NCBI RefSeq assembly: GCF_034366625.1
Contig: NZ_JAXMIH010000009.1
Coordinates: 1 to 61,406 of the forward strand
DNA from: Prosthecobacter sp.
GTDB lineage: Bacteria; Verrucomicrobiota; Verrucomicrobiia; Verrucomicrobiales; Verrucomicrobiaceae
DNA: 61,406 nt
Direction of reading: 5' to 3'
This document shows positions 25,043 through 33,718 of the stretch, piece after piece. Both the position numbers and the translations under genes were made by a program. Numbering within the stretch: the first letter of the stretch is position 1; the number at the start of each line of letters is the position of its first letter. The notes beneath the pieces were generated by a model, which was not told where the DNA came from, ran no database searches, and worked only from the letters and a program-made list of their open reading frames with translations.

Positions 25043-27409
25043 ATGATTTCCACACTTGATCGTAAACTCCTTCGCGACATAGGCGGAATGAAGGGGCAGA
25101 TCATCACTGCGAGCCTGGTCATGGCTTGTGGTGTGGCGATGATGGTCGTGTCGCAGAGCATCATTCTGAGCCTGGAGAGCACGCGTGACGCCTATTATCA
25201 ACAGTTCCGTATGCCGGATGTGTTCGGTGGCATCAAGAGCGCCCCGCTATCCATGAGGGAACGGCTGAGCAACATCCCGGGCGTGGCGGCCGTGGATCTC
25301 AGGGTCGTGGAAGGCGCCGTGCTGGACATGGCCGGGGTGCAGGAGCCGGTCAAAGCCCGCCTGGTTTCCTTGCCGGATGGCCGCCAGCAGAACCTCAATC
25401 ATATCTTTCTGCGTCGGGGGCGGTTGCCGCGAATCGACGAGCAAAGGGGGGCGGTGGTGAGCGAGGCTTTCGCGCAGGCGCATGGTCTGCACATCGGCGA
25501 CAGGCTCACCGCCATCATCAACGGTCATCGTGATCATCTCGACATCTGCGGCATCGGTCTGTCACCTGAGTTCGTGTTTGAGGCGCCGCCCGGCCAGACC
25601 TTGCCGGACAACCGGCATTATGGCGTTTTCTGGATGCGCTACCAGGCGATTGCCGCCGCTCACGACCTTGACGGTGCGTTCAATGATTTCTGCATGGACT
25701 TGTCACCGGGAACGCCGCCGAAACAAGTCATTGAGGAGGTTGACAGTTTGTTGCTGCCTTACGGTGCCTACGGTGCCTACGCGCGGAAAGACCATTCCAG
25801 CTCGAAGCGCCTGACTGATGAACTGCGCATCGTTGAGGCTCTTTCCGTGGCTTATCCCATCGTGTTTCTCTGCGTGGCGGCTTTTATGGTGAACTCGGTT
25901 TTGATGCGCCTGGTTCGTTTGCAACGCGAGCAGATCGCCCAGTTGAAGGCTCTGGGCTACTCCTCGGCCCAGGTAGGATGGCACTATTTGAACTATGCGC
26001 TGGTCATCGTGGCCATTGGCGGCGTGATCGGCATCATTGCCGGCTGGTATCTTGGCGGGCACATGCTGCAGGTTTACACGCTCCTGTTTCACTTTCCTGA
26101 ACTGAGCTTTCAAGTGGATCGGGGTGCCCTCGTGGTGGCGCTGGCTGTCAGTGTGATTGCTGCTGTGCTGGGGGTGGCGGGAGCGGTATGGATGGCGGTC
26201 AGGCTCTCGCCGGCGGAGGCCATGCGGCCCGAGCCGCCGGCGGATTTCAAGCCCTCGCTGCTGGAGCGTCTCGGCCTCACGCGCGGCACCAGCCTGGTGT
26301 TCCGAATGGCTCTGCGGAATATCGAACGCCGTCCGACGCAGGCTGGCTTCACCGTTGTCGGCCTGGCGCTGGCCACGGGGCTGCTGGTGCTGCCGGGTGG
26401 TTTGGCGGACAGCGTGGACTATCTCCTGACCTATCAATGGAATGATCATCTCCGGCAAAATGTGATGATCCACATGAGGGAGACGTCCACCAGCAGGGCA
26501 CAGTACAATCTCAGTCATCTCCCTGGCGTCATTCTGATCGAGCCTTACCGCGGGTTCCTCGCACGGGTGAGCAACGGCCATCATGAACGCATGGTTTACA
26601 TTCTGGGGATCAGCGGGAACAGCCGTCTCATCCAGCCCAGGGACGTCCTGGGGCGGCCCATCGTGTTGCCGCAGGAGGGGGTGGTGATTTCGCGGAAACT
26701 GGGGGAGGTGCTTGGGGCCAAAATGGGGGACAAAATCTACGTGCAGGCACTGGAGGGCCACTGCGAGATGCGGGAGGTCGGGGTGCGTGGCTTTATGTCG
26801 GATTTTTACGGTCTTGCGGTCTACATGGACATCGGCGCGGTCCAACGCCACCTGCGGGAAAGCGACACAATGACCGGTGCGTTTGCCAGCGTCGATGAAA
26901 GCCGCTGGGAGGACTTCATGAGCGAGGTCAAAAGCCAGCCCAAGGTCGATTTTGCCAGCGTAAAGCATGACCAGTTGCAGGCGTTCCGCGCCTCCACCGG
27001 CCAGAGCATCGGCCTTCTCCGCCAGTTGTTTCTTTGGATGGCGGTCATTGTTGCCTTCGGTGTTGTTTACAACAGCGCCCGCATCGCCCTCTCCGAACGC
27101 GGACGTGATCTGGCCACGCTGCGCGTCATTGGGATGACGCAGCTCGAAATCATCGGTGTGCTGTTGGGGGAACTCTCGCTGCTGGTGCTGGTCGCCCTGC
27201 CGACAGGGCTGCTGTTCGGGCATGGGGTGGCCAGATATGTCATCGCGGCGGTCAGCACGGAGACGGTCCGGCTGCCAACGCACATCAATCCCAGCACCTA
27301 TGCCGGCTCCGTGCTCGTTGTTTTAGCGGCCACCTGTGCCTCGTTCACTCTCGTCAGCCTCATGCTGCGCAAGCTGGACATGGTGGGGGTGCTCAAGGCG
27401 CGGGATTAA
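25043..27409 (+). CDS. FtsX/MacB-type ABC transporter permease, copy 1
   Basis: 788 residues with two FtsX-like halves: an N-terminal helix (about 18-40), a large extracytoplasmic domain, three helices (about 265-385), then a second helix near 430, a second periplasmic domain and three C-terminal helices. Typical phrases are 'LRLVRLQREQIAQLKALGYS'-like coupling helices and 'SERGRDLATLRVIGMTQLEI'. This architecture belongs to the MacB/LolE-like exporters that move lipids, lipoproteins or peptides from the outer face of the inner membrane. No ATPase gene accompanies it. It is divergent from the PKS and 18 bp upstream of a near-twin. Confidence 0.85.
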   Translation: MISTLDRKLLRDIGGMKGQIITASLVMACGVAMMVVSQSIILSLESTRDAYYQQFRMPDVFGGIKSAPLSMRERLSNIPGVAAVDLRVVEGAVLDMAGVQEPVKARLVSLPDGRQQNLNHIFLRRGRLPRIDEQRGAVVSEAFAQAHGLHIGDRLTAIINGHRDHLDICGIGLSPEFVFEAPPGQTLPDNRHYGVFWMRYQAIAAAHDLDGAFNDFCMDLSPGTPPKQVIEEVDSLLLPYGAYGAYARKDHSSSKRLTDELRIVEALSVAYPIVFLCVAAFMVNSVLMRLVRLQREQIAQLKALGYSSAQVGWHYLNYALVIVAIGGVIGIIAGWYLGGHMLQVYTLLFHFPELSFQVDRGALVVALAVSVIAAVLGVAGAVWMAVRLSPAEAMRPEPPADFKPSLLERLGLTRGTSLVFRMALRNIERRPTQAGFTVVGLALATGLLVLPGGLADSVDYLLTYQWNDHLRQNVMIHMRETSTSRAQYNLSHLPGVILIEPYRGFLARVSNGHHERMVYILGISGNSRLIQPRDVLGRPIVLPQEGVVISRKLGEVLGAKMGDKIYVQALEGHCEMREVGVRGFMSDFYGLAVYMDIGAVQRHLRESDTMTGAFASVDESRWEDFMSEVKSQPKVDFASVKHDQLQAFRASTGQSIGLLRQLFLWMAVIVAFGVVYNSARIALSERGRDLATLRVIGMTQLEIIGVLLGELSLLVLVALPTGLLFGHGVARYVIAAVSTETVRLPTHINPSTYAGSVLVVLAATCASFTLVSLMLRKLDMVGVLKARD

Positions 27410-27427
27410 ATTCCAGCTCTCACGTTC

Positions 27428-29794
27428 ATGCTCACACCGCTCGATTTGAAGCTCTTCCGCGACCTCGGTCGCATGAAGGGCCAGATCGTGGCGGTAAGCC
27501 TCGTCATGGCTTGCGGACTGGCGATGATGATCATGACGCGCAGCATCATCCTGACGCTGGAGGGCACGCGTGACGCCTATTACCAGCGCTACCGGCTGGC
27601 GGATGTCTTTGCCTCGCTGAAACGTGCGCCATTGTCGCTGGCTGATCGCATCGCGGTCATTCCAGGGGTGACCGCCATCGAGGCGCGCGTCGTTGTCGAT
27701 GCCACACTCGATCTCGCGGGCATGACCGAGCCGGCGTCGGCGCATCTGGTTTCGTTGCCGGAGGACCGGCCGCAGACACTGAACAAGGTGTTCGTCCGCT
27801 TGGGACGGCTGCCGTTGCCTGATGAACGACGGCACACGGTGGTGAGCGAATCCTTCGCGCTCGCCAACAAGCTGCAAATTGGCGACAGTATTGTTGCCGT
27901 CATCAATGGTCGTCGCGACACGCTCATCGTTTGCGGCATTGGTCTTTCGCCCGAGTTCGTTTTTGAGGCGCGTCCCGGCCAGTCCTTGCCGGACAACAAA
28001 CGTTATGGCGTGTTCTGGATGAACTACCGTGCCATCGCCGTGCCCTACAACCTTGATGGCGCGTTCAACGACATCTGCGTCGATCTCGCGCCAGGAACGC
28101 AGGCGGGTCCGGTGATGGAGGAAATGGACCGCTTGCTGGCTGATTATGGCGCGCAGGGGGCCTACACACGGAGTGATCACAACAGCGCGCAGCGTCTGGA
28201 TGACGAGCTGCGTGTGGTGAATGCGCTGTCCGTGGCCTATCCTGTCGTCTTTCTCAGTGTGGCGGCGTTCATGGTGAACGCGGTGCTCGCACGTCTCGTG
28301 CGTTTGCAGCGGGAGCAGATCGCTCAGCTCAAGGCGCTCGGCTATTCCTCCTGGCAGGTGGGACGGCACTATCTGAATTATGCGTTCGTCATCGTCGTTC
28401 TTGGCACCTTGATCGGAGGCATTGTGGGACGTTGGATGGGCGGCGGCCTCGTGCGCGTTTACGACCTGTTCTTCCGCTTTCCGGCGTTGAACTTCCGCAT
28501 GGATTACAGCGCGGTTGGCCTCGCGCTCGTCGTTAGTGCCGGAGCTTCGATTCTCGGCGTCATCAGCGTCGTATGGATGGCGGTCAAACTTCCACCTGCC
28601 GAGGCCATGCGGCCAGAACCGCCCGCGGATTTTAAACCTTCGATGCTGGAACGACTCGGCCTCACGCGTGGCAGCGGTCCCGCTTTGCGCATGGCCTTGA
28701 GAAACATCGAGCGGCGGCCCGTGCAGGCTCTCTTCACCATCTTCGGTATTGCTTTGGCCACGGGGCTGATGGTGCTGCCTGGATCGATGGCGGACAGCAT
28801 CGATTACATGCTCACTTATCAGTGGAATGATGTGCAGCGGCAGGATGTGGTCGTGTTTTTCTCCGAACCAGGATCAGGGGACTCGCTGCACGACTTGGAG
28901 AGGCTCCCTGGAGTGCAGCGTGCCGAGCCGGTGCGCGCGGTGCAGGCGCGCATCCGCTTTGGCCATCATTCGCGCAAGCTCGCCGTCAGCGGATTGCCGC
29001 GAAACGCGGATCTGAACCGCCTCATGGATGCGCAACGCCGTCATATCGTGCTGCCTGAAGAAGGCGTCGTCATGTCCGCGCAGCTTGGCCAGATCCTCGG
29101 CGCACGCATTGGCGATGTCGTGCAAATCGAAGCGCTCGAAGGCCGGCGTGCTGTGCTCAGCGTCGCCATTCGTGGCTTCATGGAGGATTTTGCCGGCGTC
29201 TCCGCTTTCATGGACATCGACGCGCTTCACCGCCTCATGCAGGAGGGGAACACGATCAGCGGCGCTTATCTGACGGTGGATCAGGCGCGCTGGGCCGATT
29301 TCATGCGCGAGGTGAAGGACACACCACGCGTGGCCATCACCATGGTGAAGCAGGACCAGCTCCAGGCCTTTCGTGACACCACCGGGCAGAGCATTGGCAT
29401 CATCCGCAAGCTCTACCTCATCCTGGCTATTATCGTTGCTTTCGGTGTCGTCTATAACAGCGCGCGCATCGCCCTTTCCGAGCGCAGCCGTGATCTGGCC
29501 ACGTTGCGTGTGGTTGGTTTCACCCAGCGCGAGATTGCGGGGGTGCTGTTGGGAGAATTGATCCTTCTCATCATCACCGCTCTGCCGCTTGGATTGTTGT
29601 TTGGACGCGGCCTGGCGATCTTCATCATCGAAAATGTCCGCACCGAGACGATCCGCATGCCGCTGCAAATCAGCCTGTACACCTACACCATGGCCGTGCT
29701 CGTCGTCGCGGCGGCTGCCTGCGCCTCCTTCATCGTCGTCGGCCGCATGCTGCGCAAACTGGACATGGTGGGCGTGCTCAAGGCCCGGGATTGA
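27428..29794 (+). CDS. FtsX/MacB-type ABC transporter permease, copy 2
   Basis: Also exactly 788 residues and collinear with the preceding permease with no visible gap; by eye well over half of the residues match, highest in the membrane coupling segments and at the C-terminus (both end LDMVGVLKARD). This is a tandem duplication that has since diverged, mainly in the periplasmic domains. The two probably form a heterodimer around a shared ATPase encoded elsewhere, as in LolCE-type systems. The ATG is at 27428; the 18-bp gap means one transcript. Confidence 0.85.
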   Translation: MLTPLDLKLFRDLGRMKGQIVAVSLVMACGLAMMIMTRSIILTLEGTRDAYYQRYRLADVFASLKRAPLSLADRIAVIPGVTAIEARVVVDATLDLAGMTEPASAHLVSLPEDRPQTLNKVFVRLGRLPLPDERRHTVVSESFALANKLQIGDSIVAVINGRRDTLIVCGIGLSPEFVFEARPGQSLPDNKRYGVFWMNYRAIAVPYNLDGAFNDICVDLAPGTQAGPVMEEMDRLLADYGAQGAYTRSDHNSAQRLDDELRVVNALSVAYPVVFLSVAAFMVNAVLARLVRLQREQIAQLKALGYSSWQVGRHYLNYAFVIVVLGTLIGGIVGRWMGGGLVRVYDLFFRFPALNFRMDYSAVGLALVVSAGASILGVISVVWMAVKLPPAEAMRPEPPADFKPSMLERLGLTRGSGPALRMALRNIERRPVQALFTIFGIALATGLMVLPGSMADSIDYMLTYQWNDVQRQDVVVFFSEPGSGDSLHDLERLPGVQRAEPVRAVQARIRFGHHSRKLAVSGLPRNADLNRLMDAQRRHIVLPEEGVVMSAQLGQILGARIGDVVQIEALEGRRAVLSVAIRGFMEDFAGVSAFMDIDALHRLMQEGNTISGAYLTVDQARWADFMREVKDTPRVAITMVKQDQLQAFRDTTGQSIGIIRKLYLILAIIVAFGVVYNSARIALSERSRDLATLRVVGFTQREIAGVLLGELILLIITALPLGLLFGRGLAIFIIENVRTETIRMPLQISLYTYTMAVLVVAAAACASFIVVGRMLRKLDMVGVLKARD

Positions 29795-29849
29795 ATAAGT
29801 AGCACCCAAAGTACTTGGCCTTCGCCACGTTTTACGATGTATTGAAACC

Positions 29850-31700
29850 ATGAACGCCATCCCATCCGCCGAATCCGCCTTCGCCCCCGTGGCGCAGAAG
29901 GTGCAGGTGTGGGTGACGCTGCGGCGCTGGCTGGCAGTGCTGCGCATGACGTTGATTCCCGCCTCGCTGGTGCTTGTGCTGCTGATTCTGGCCACGTTGC
30001 GCGGGGCGGGCGCGCATTTCACGCCGTGGATCGGTTTGCTCCTTTGGTCCGCAGGCACTCTTGTTTACGCCTGGTGGCAGCGTCCTGGGCAGTTCAGTGC
30101 GCTCGCGCTGTGGGATCAGGCGGCGGGACGGCGTGAGGCGTTTGCCTCCGCATGGTGGTTTGAGCAGCGTGACGAAGGCGGCGATGCTGCGCGTGCTCAC
30201 ATCGCCTCGCAACGTGAGGTTTTGCCGCACGCGCTGCCTGCTTTGAAAAAAGATCTGCCGCTGCGACCGGATCGCTGGCTCGCGCTGCCGCTGCTCCTGG
30301 CGATTCTCGGCAGCTTCATCAGCATCGTCATCGCTCCGCCTTCAGACGTGATCGTGATGAACGAGGAAATGACGCGCAAGGCCGCCGCAGAGGCCCAAAA
30401 ACTCGCGCAGACCGACTGGGAGAAGAAGAAACTCGCGGGTCTCAAGGACGAGGAGACGAAGAAGGTCGAGGATTTGAAACAGAAGCTGCAGAAGACCGCC
30501 ACCGATCTTGCCAACGCCGGTGGCAAGGATGCGCGCGCTGTTTTGGCCGAACTCGAACGCCGTGCGCGCGACGCGGAGAAGCTCGCAGATGAACTTGGCA
30601 ACGGCAAGGAGGCCTGGGCTTCGGAGAAACTCATCGAGGCGCTGCGCAAGCATGCCGACACCGCCGATCTCGGCGATTCCGTGGCCGCGAAGAACGCGAA
30701 GGCTGCCGCGAAAGCCGCCGAAACGCTCGCCAGCCAGCTCAAATCACCGCAGCTCGGTGCTGAGGCGAAGGAGCGCATGAATGAAACGCTCAAGGATGTG
30801 CAGCAGCAGTCTGACAAGGAGGATCGCAAACGCACCGTCGGCCAGAACGTGCTCGCCGCAGGTGATCAGATGCAGCAGGGCAAACCGTCTGGCGCGGGCG
30901 AGGAATTCCAAAAGCTCGCCGACAAACTGCGCGATCTCGCGCTGCGTGAGCAATCGCGCAACGAACTCCAGCAGCTTGCGCAGCAGTTGCGTGATTCCGG
31001 CAGCAGTATCGCCGGACAGAATGAGAGCAACGGGGCGATGCAGCAGATGAGCCAGGCCGGACAAAGCGGTCAACAAGGACAACAAGGCAGCACTCCGCAG
31101 GTCGGGCAGGCGCAAAATCCTCAGCAGATGCTCAATCCGCCCGGCATGGGGCAGCAGCAGGGACAGCAAAATCAAATGCAACAGCAGCCGCAGGGCGGAC
31201 AGGGCCAGCAGCAAATGATGATGATGGGGCAGGGGCAGCAAGGCCAGCCCGGACAGCAGGGGCAACCTTCCAATGGCCAGCCCATGCTCCTCGCTCCAGT
31301 TCCCGGTGGCGCTTCGAAGCCCGATGACAAATCCCCTGTGATCATCATTCCCGGCGATCAAACCCCCGGTGATCCCAACGGTCCCGTCATCGCTCTGCCT
31401 GGTTCAGGCCCGCAACCCGGTGTTGGCAAGGCCGATCTCAACAACACGCCCACGCAGAAACAGGACAGCGGCAATCAAAGCGTCGTGCAAGCCCAGCAGA
31501 ACAACGAAGGCCAGAGCACCGTGCGCAGCGTCGAAGGCGGCACGCGCACTGAACAATCCACCCGCAGTGCCACCCAGACCGCCCTCGATGCCATCCAGGC
31601 CGAAGAAGCCGCCCTCGACGAATCCGCTTTGCCTCCTGCCCGTCGCGAGCAAGTGCGGCGTTACTTCAACGAACTGAGAAAGCGGTTTGAGAAGCGGTGA
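29850..31700 (+). CDS. Membrane protein with coiled coil and Gln/Gly-rich tail
   Basis: 616 residues. Hydrophobic helices near 33-50, 56-75 and 145-165 are followed by a long charged helical region (about 170-370, rich in Lys, Glu and Ala: 'EEMTRKAAAEAQKLAQTDWE') likely to form a coiled coil, then a Gln/Gly/Pro/Met low-complexity stretch (about 390-480) and a conserved-looking end (PPARREQVRRYFNELRKRFE). Proteins with this plan occur in Verrucomicrobia and Planctomycetes beside MoxR/Bat genes, but none is adjacent. It lies 55 bp after the second permease and may be in the same transcript. Function unknown. Confidence 0.7.
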   Translation: MNAIPSAESAFAPVAQKVQVWVTLRRWLAVLRMTLIPASLVLVLLILATLRGAGAHFTPWIGLLLWSAGTLVYAWWQRPGQFSALALWDQAAGRREAFASAWWFEQRDEGGDAARAHIASQREVLPHALPALKKDLPLRPDRWLALPLLLAILGSFISIVIAPPSDVIVMNEEMTRKAAAEAQKLAQTDWEKKKLAGLKDEETKKVEDLKQKLQKTATDLANAGGKDARAVLAELERRARDAEKLADELGNGKEAWASEKLIEALRKHADTADLGDSVAAKNAKAAAKAAETLASQLKSPQLGAEAKERMNETLKDVQQQSDKEDRKRTVGQNVLAAGDQMQQGKPSGAGEEFQKLADKLRDLALREQSRNELQQLAQQLRDSGSSIAGQNESNGAMQQMSQAGQSGQQGQQGSTPQVGQAQNPQQMLNPPGMGQQQGQQNQMQQQPQGGQGQQQMMMMGQGQQGQPGQQGQPSNGQPMLLAPVPGGASKPDDKSPVIIIPGDQTPGDPNGPVIALPGSGPQPGVGKADLNNTPTQKQDSGNQSVVQAQQNNEGQSTVRSVEGGTRTEQSTRSATQTALDAIQAEEAALDESALPPARREQVRRYFNELRKRFEKR

Positions 31701-31705
31701 GCACA

Positions 31706-31729
31706 GAAAGCCGCCGGCCTGGCGCTTTC
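31706..31729. terminator. Hairpin between convergent genes
   Basis: GAAAG-CGCC pairs with GGCG-CTTTC with one bulged C around a GGCCT loop, in the gap between the coiled-coil protein gene and hscB; it overlaps the hscB stop codon. It has no U-run beyond the TTT in the arm, so it is only a plausible bidirectional terminator. Confidence 0.4.
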
Positions 31730-32288
31730 ACATCAAGCTCAACAACGCTTCGCGTACCTGGGTCTGCCATTTGCCGAGGTAGGCGAGGCGGGCTTGGAGA
31801 ATTTGGAGATCAGCGAGTGCGGTGGTGTCGCCGGAACTGAGACGAGCGTCGAAGGCGGGGAGGGCTTCGAGCAAGGTGGTGCGCTCCTCATCGAGCGTGG
31901 TGCCGAGGGTCTCGAGTTGCTCACGCAGGCGCATTTCCTCGGGGGCGAGCAGGGCTTTGGCGAGCGCGGAGGCGGCGGACTGCCTGCGTTTGAGGAAAGC
32001 AGCGACGTTTTGCAGCGCGGGGCCGAGCTCGCTGAAGAGTGCCATCATCGCGTCATCGATGGGCACGGTGCGCCAGGGCACCTGATGCAGATCAAGCAGG
32101 TGCTTGAGGCGTTTTTCGGGTGTTTGCAGTGTTTCGTGGGCGGCGTTGATCTCGGCGGCGCGGGTGGCATCACCACCGGGCTGGTCGGGATGGGCGCTGC
32201 GGCTGGCGGCGAGCCAGGCCTGCTGCAAGGCTTCGGCATCGAGCGCCGCCACACGCGGCAGGCCGAGGAGGGCGAAGGCGTTCGACAT
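31728..32288 (-). CDS. hscB: HscB-like J-domain co-chaperone for Fe-S cluster transfer
   Basis: 186 residues. An N-terminal J domain carries the HPD motif at 33-35 (SAHPDQPGGD); the C-terminal helical bundle ('RLAYLGKWQTQVREALLSLM') is where HscB binds the scaffold IscU. Known role: stimulates HscA ATPase to release [2Fe-2S] clusters. It lies 7 bp downstream of an iscA-type gene in the same direction. iscU, iscS and hscA are not in the window, so the rest of the pathway must be elsewhere. The J domain is shorter at its start than in canonical HscB, so the name is probable rather than certain. Confidence 0.75.
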   Translation of the reverse strand: MSNAFALLGLPRVAALDAEALQQAWLAASRSAHPDQPGGDATRAAEINAAHETLQTPEKRLKHLLDLHQVPWRTVPIDDAMMALFSELGPALQNVAAFLKRRQSAASALAKALLAPEEMRLREQLETLGTTLDEERTTLLEALPAFDARLSSGDTTALADLQILQARLAYLGKWQTQVREALLSLM

Positions 32289-32295
32289 CTTGGGA

Positions 32296-32664
32296 TCAGG
32301 CGGAGAAACTTTCGCCGCAGGAGCAGGTGACGACGGCGTTGGGGTTTTTCACCTTGAAGCCGCCGCTCTGCATGTCGTCGCTGTAATCGAGCTCGGAACC
32401 GGAGACGAACAGGGCGCTCTTCGGGTCGATGACGACGCGCACGTCGCTGGAAGTGACCATGATGTCGCGATTGGCAGGGCCATCGACGAGATCCATCTTG
32501 TACTGCAAGCCTGAGCACCCCCCACCGACGACAGCGACGCGCAGGGCACCGTTGTCGGCCCGCCCCTGCTTCTTGAGCAGGCCGAGCAGGCGGTTGGCGG
32601 CGTTGGGCAGCACCTTGATGAGTTTCTCGTTGCCGATTTTGAAGCTGGGAGCAGTGGCGGTCAT
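32296..32664 (-). CDS. iscA: A-type iron-sulfur carrier (IscA/ErpA family)
   Basis: 122 residues with the three family cysteines: Cys50 in GGGCSG and Cys114/Cys116 in TCSCGESFS. These proteins carry or pass Fe-S clusters to target apoproteins as dimers. It is paired with hscB (7-bp gap). The 142 bases to the divergent gene at 32807 contain AAGGAGGGA (32781-32789) ahead of that gene; otherwise I see nothing. Whether it is IscA, ErpA or SufA cannot be decided by eye; the symbol is provisional. Confidence 0.85.
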   Translation of the reverse strand: MTATAPSFKIGNEKLIKVLPNAANRLLGLLKKQGRADNGALRVAVVGGGCSGLQYKMDLVDGPANRDIMVTSSDVRVVIDPKSALFVSGSELDYSDDMQSGGFKVKNPNAVVTCSCGESFSA

Positions 32665-32806
32665 GGGCAGTGCAGCGATAGCGCAGAAAGGGAGCCTTGA
32701 ACATGGAACATTGAACGGTCAGACGGGCTTTTTTGGCTGCGGCGTGGATTATGCTTGCCTCGTCTGTGGTTTTTTGAGACGAAGGAGGGAGCAATCTGAT
32801 TATCCC

Positions 32807-33127
32807 ATGAGCGCCACCGAGGTTCTACCTCTCCCCCTGCAACTTTTCACCCTGAAAGACGGCCTTGTGGCCAGTGACAGCGGCCAGGAGGCCGTGAACA
32901 ACTACGCGGCCGACTTCCAGGGTCTGCGGCACTTCGGCCTGAAGATCGGCGAGTGCCTGGAACTGGGCGCGCCATGGTGCGGAACGCTGCAGGAGGAGGA
33001 TTTCACCCTGAACTTCGCTTATTTCGACGCCGGCACCGATCCGCAGGATCCCGGTGCAGGCGCGCTCATCGGCGAGCGGATGCCGATGTTTGAACTGCTC
33101 ACCCGGGCGAACTCAATGGAGGCATAA
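32807..33127 (+). CDS. Small hypothetical protein
   Basis: 106 residues (MSATEVLPLPLQLFTLKDGL start), soluble, acidic, mixed alpha/beta in appearance, no family recognised. A strong AAGGAGGGA lies about 17 bases upstream, a little far, so the start may be a later codon or the spacing is unusual. It ends 3 bp before the next small gene, so the two are surely cotranscribed and probably act together. Confidence 0.55.
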   Translation: MSATEVLPLPLQLFTLKDGLVASDSGQEAVNNYAADFQGLRHFGLKIGECLELGAPWCGTLQEEDFTLNFAYFDAGTDPQDPGAGALIGERMPMFELLTRANSMEA

Positions 33128-33130
33128 CTT

Positions 33131-33613
33131 ATGGCTGCATCCATCACCCCCTCCCTTCGTTCCGCCCTCGAACGCCTGAAGCACGCCGGTTCGGTGAACG
33201 GCATGCTGCTGTGCTGGCGGCGGCAAATCCTCATCAACCTGCTGCCGTTTGAAGAATTCCGCGCCGAGCGCCTGCTGCAGACCTTGCATGACGCGCGCGC
33301 GCACTTCGCCAGCGGCGGAGATCGCGATGTGGGAACCTTCTGGTTTGGCTACGAGGGCGTGTTTGTGCTGGCCCTGTTTCAAGGCGAGTGCCTGCTCATC
33401 ACGCTGCACACACATGCGTCGGAGGTGGATTTTCTGCGTCGTGCCGGACTCACCTTCCTCGAAGACACGCAACTCCTCGTGCAGGCGCTGCTGCAACCCG
33501 CGCCCGATGACGAGTCCAGCCGTGAGGAAACGCAGCCGCTGAGCGAACTGCCAGGCGACGGGCACCCGCCGCAGGCCTCCGGGCCGACGAATATCATTCC
33601 GCGCAAGGCCTGA
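33131..33613 (+). CDS. Small hypothetical protein, possibly Roadblock/LC7-like
   Basis: 160 residues. Residues about 20-120 alternate strands and helices ('SVNGMLLCWRRQILINLL', 'TFWFGYEGVFVLALFQGE', 'CLLITLHTHASEVDFL') in an order reminiscent of the Roadblock/LC7 fold that regulates small GTPases; this is inference. The C-terminal 35 residues are polar and low-complexity. It is 3 bp behind the preceding gene; no GTPase gene is visible nearby. Confidence 0.5.
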   Translation: MAASITPSLRSALERLKHAGSVNGMLLCWRRQILINLLPFEEFRAERLLQTLHDARAHFASGGDRDVGTFWFGYEGVFVLALFQGECLLITLHTHASEVDFLRRAGLTFLEDTQLLVQALLQPAPDDESSREETQPLSELPGDGHPPQASGPTNIIPRKA

Positions 33614-33718
33614 CCGCCGCTTGAGCGGCCGTCTTTGTTCAATCTGACCTTTGACTGAAAGGTTTGCTGCTGCCGTGGCGAAATTTCAGCTCACATTTTA
33701 CCCAACCTCAGCGTCCTC

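Noticed and set aside
25703..27283. Minus-strand 526-residue frame
   Set aside because: Antisense to the first permease, His/Arg-rich, no recognisable motif.
31706..31729. Strong intrinsic terminator
   Set aside because: The stem is bulged and there is no U-run, so it is called only as a weak candidate.
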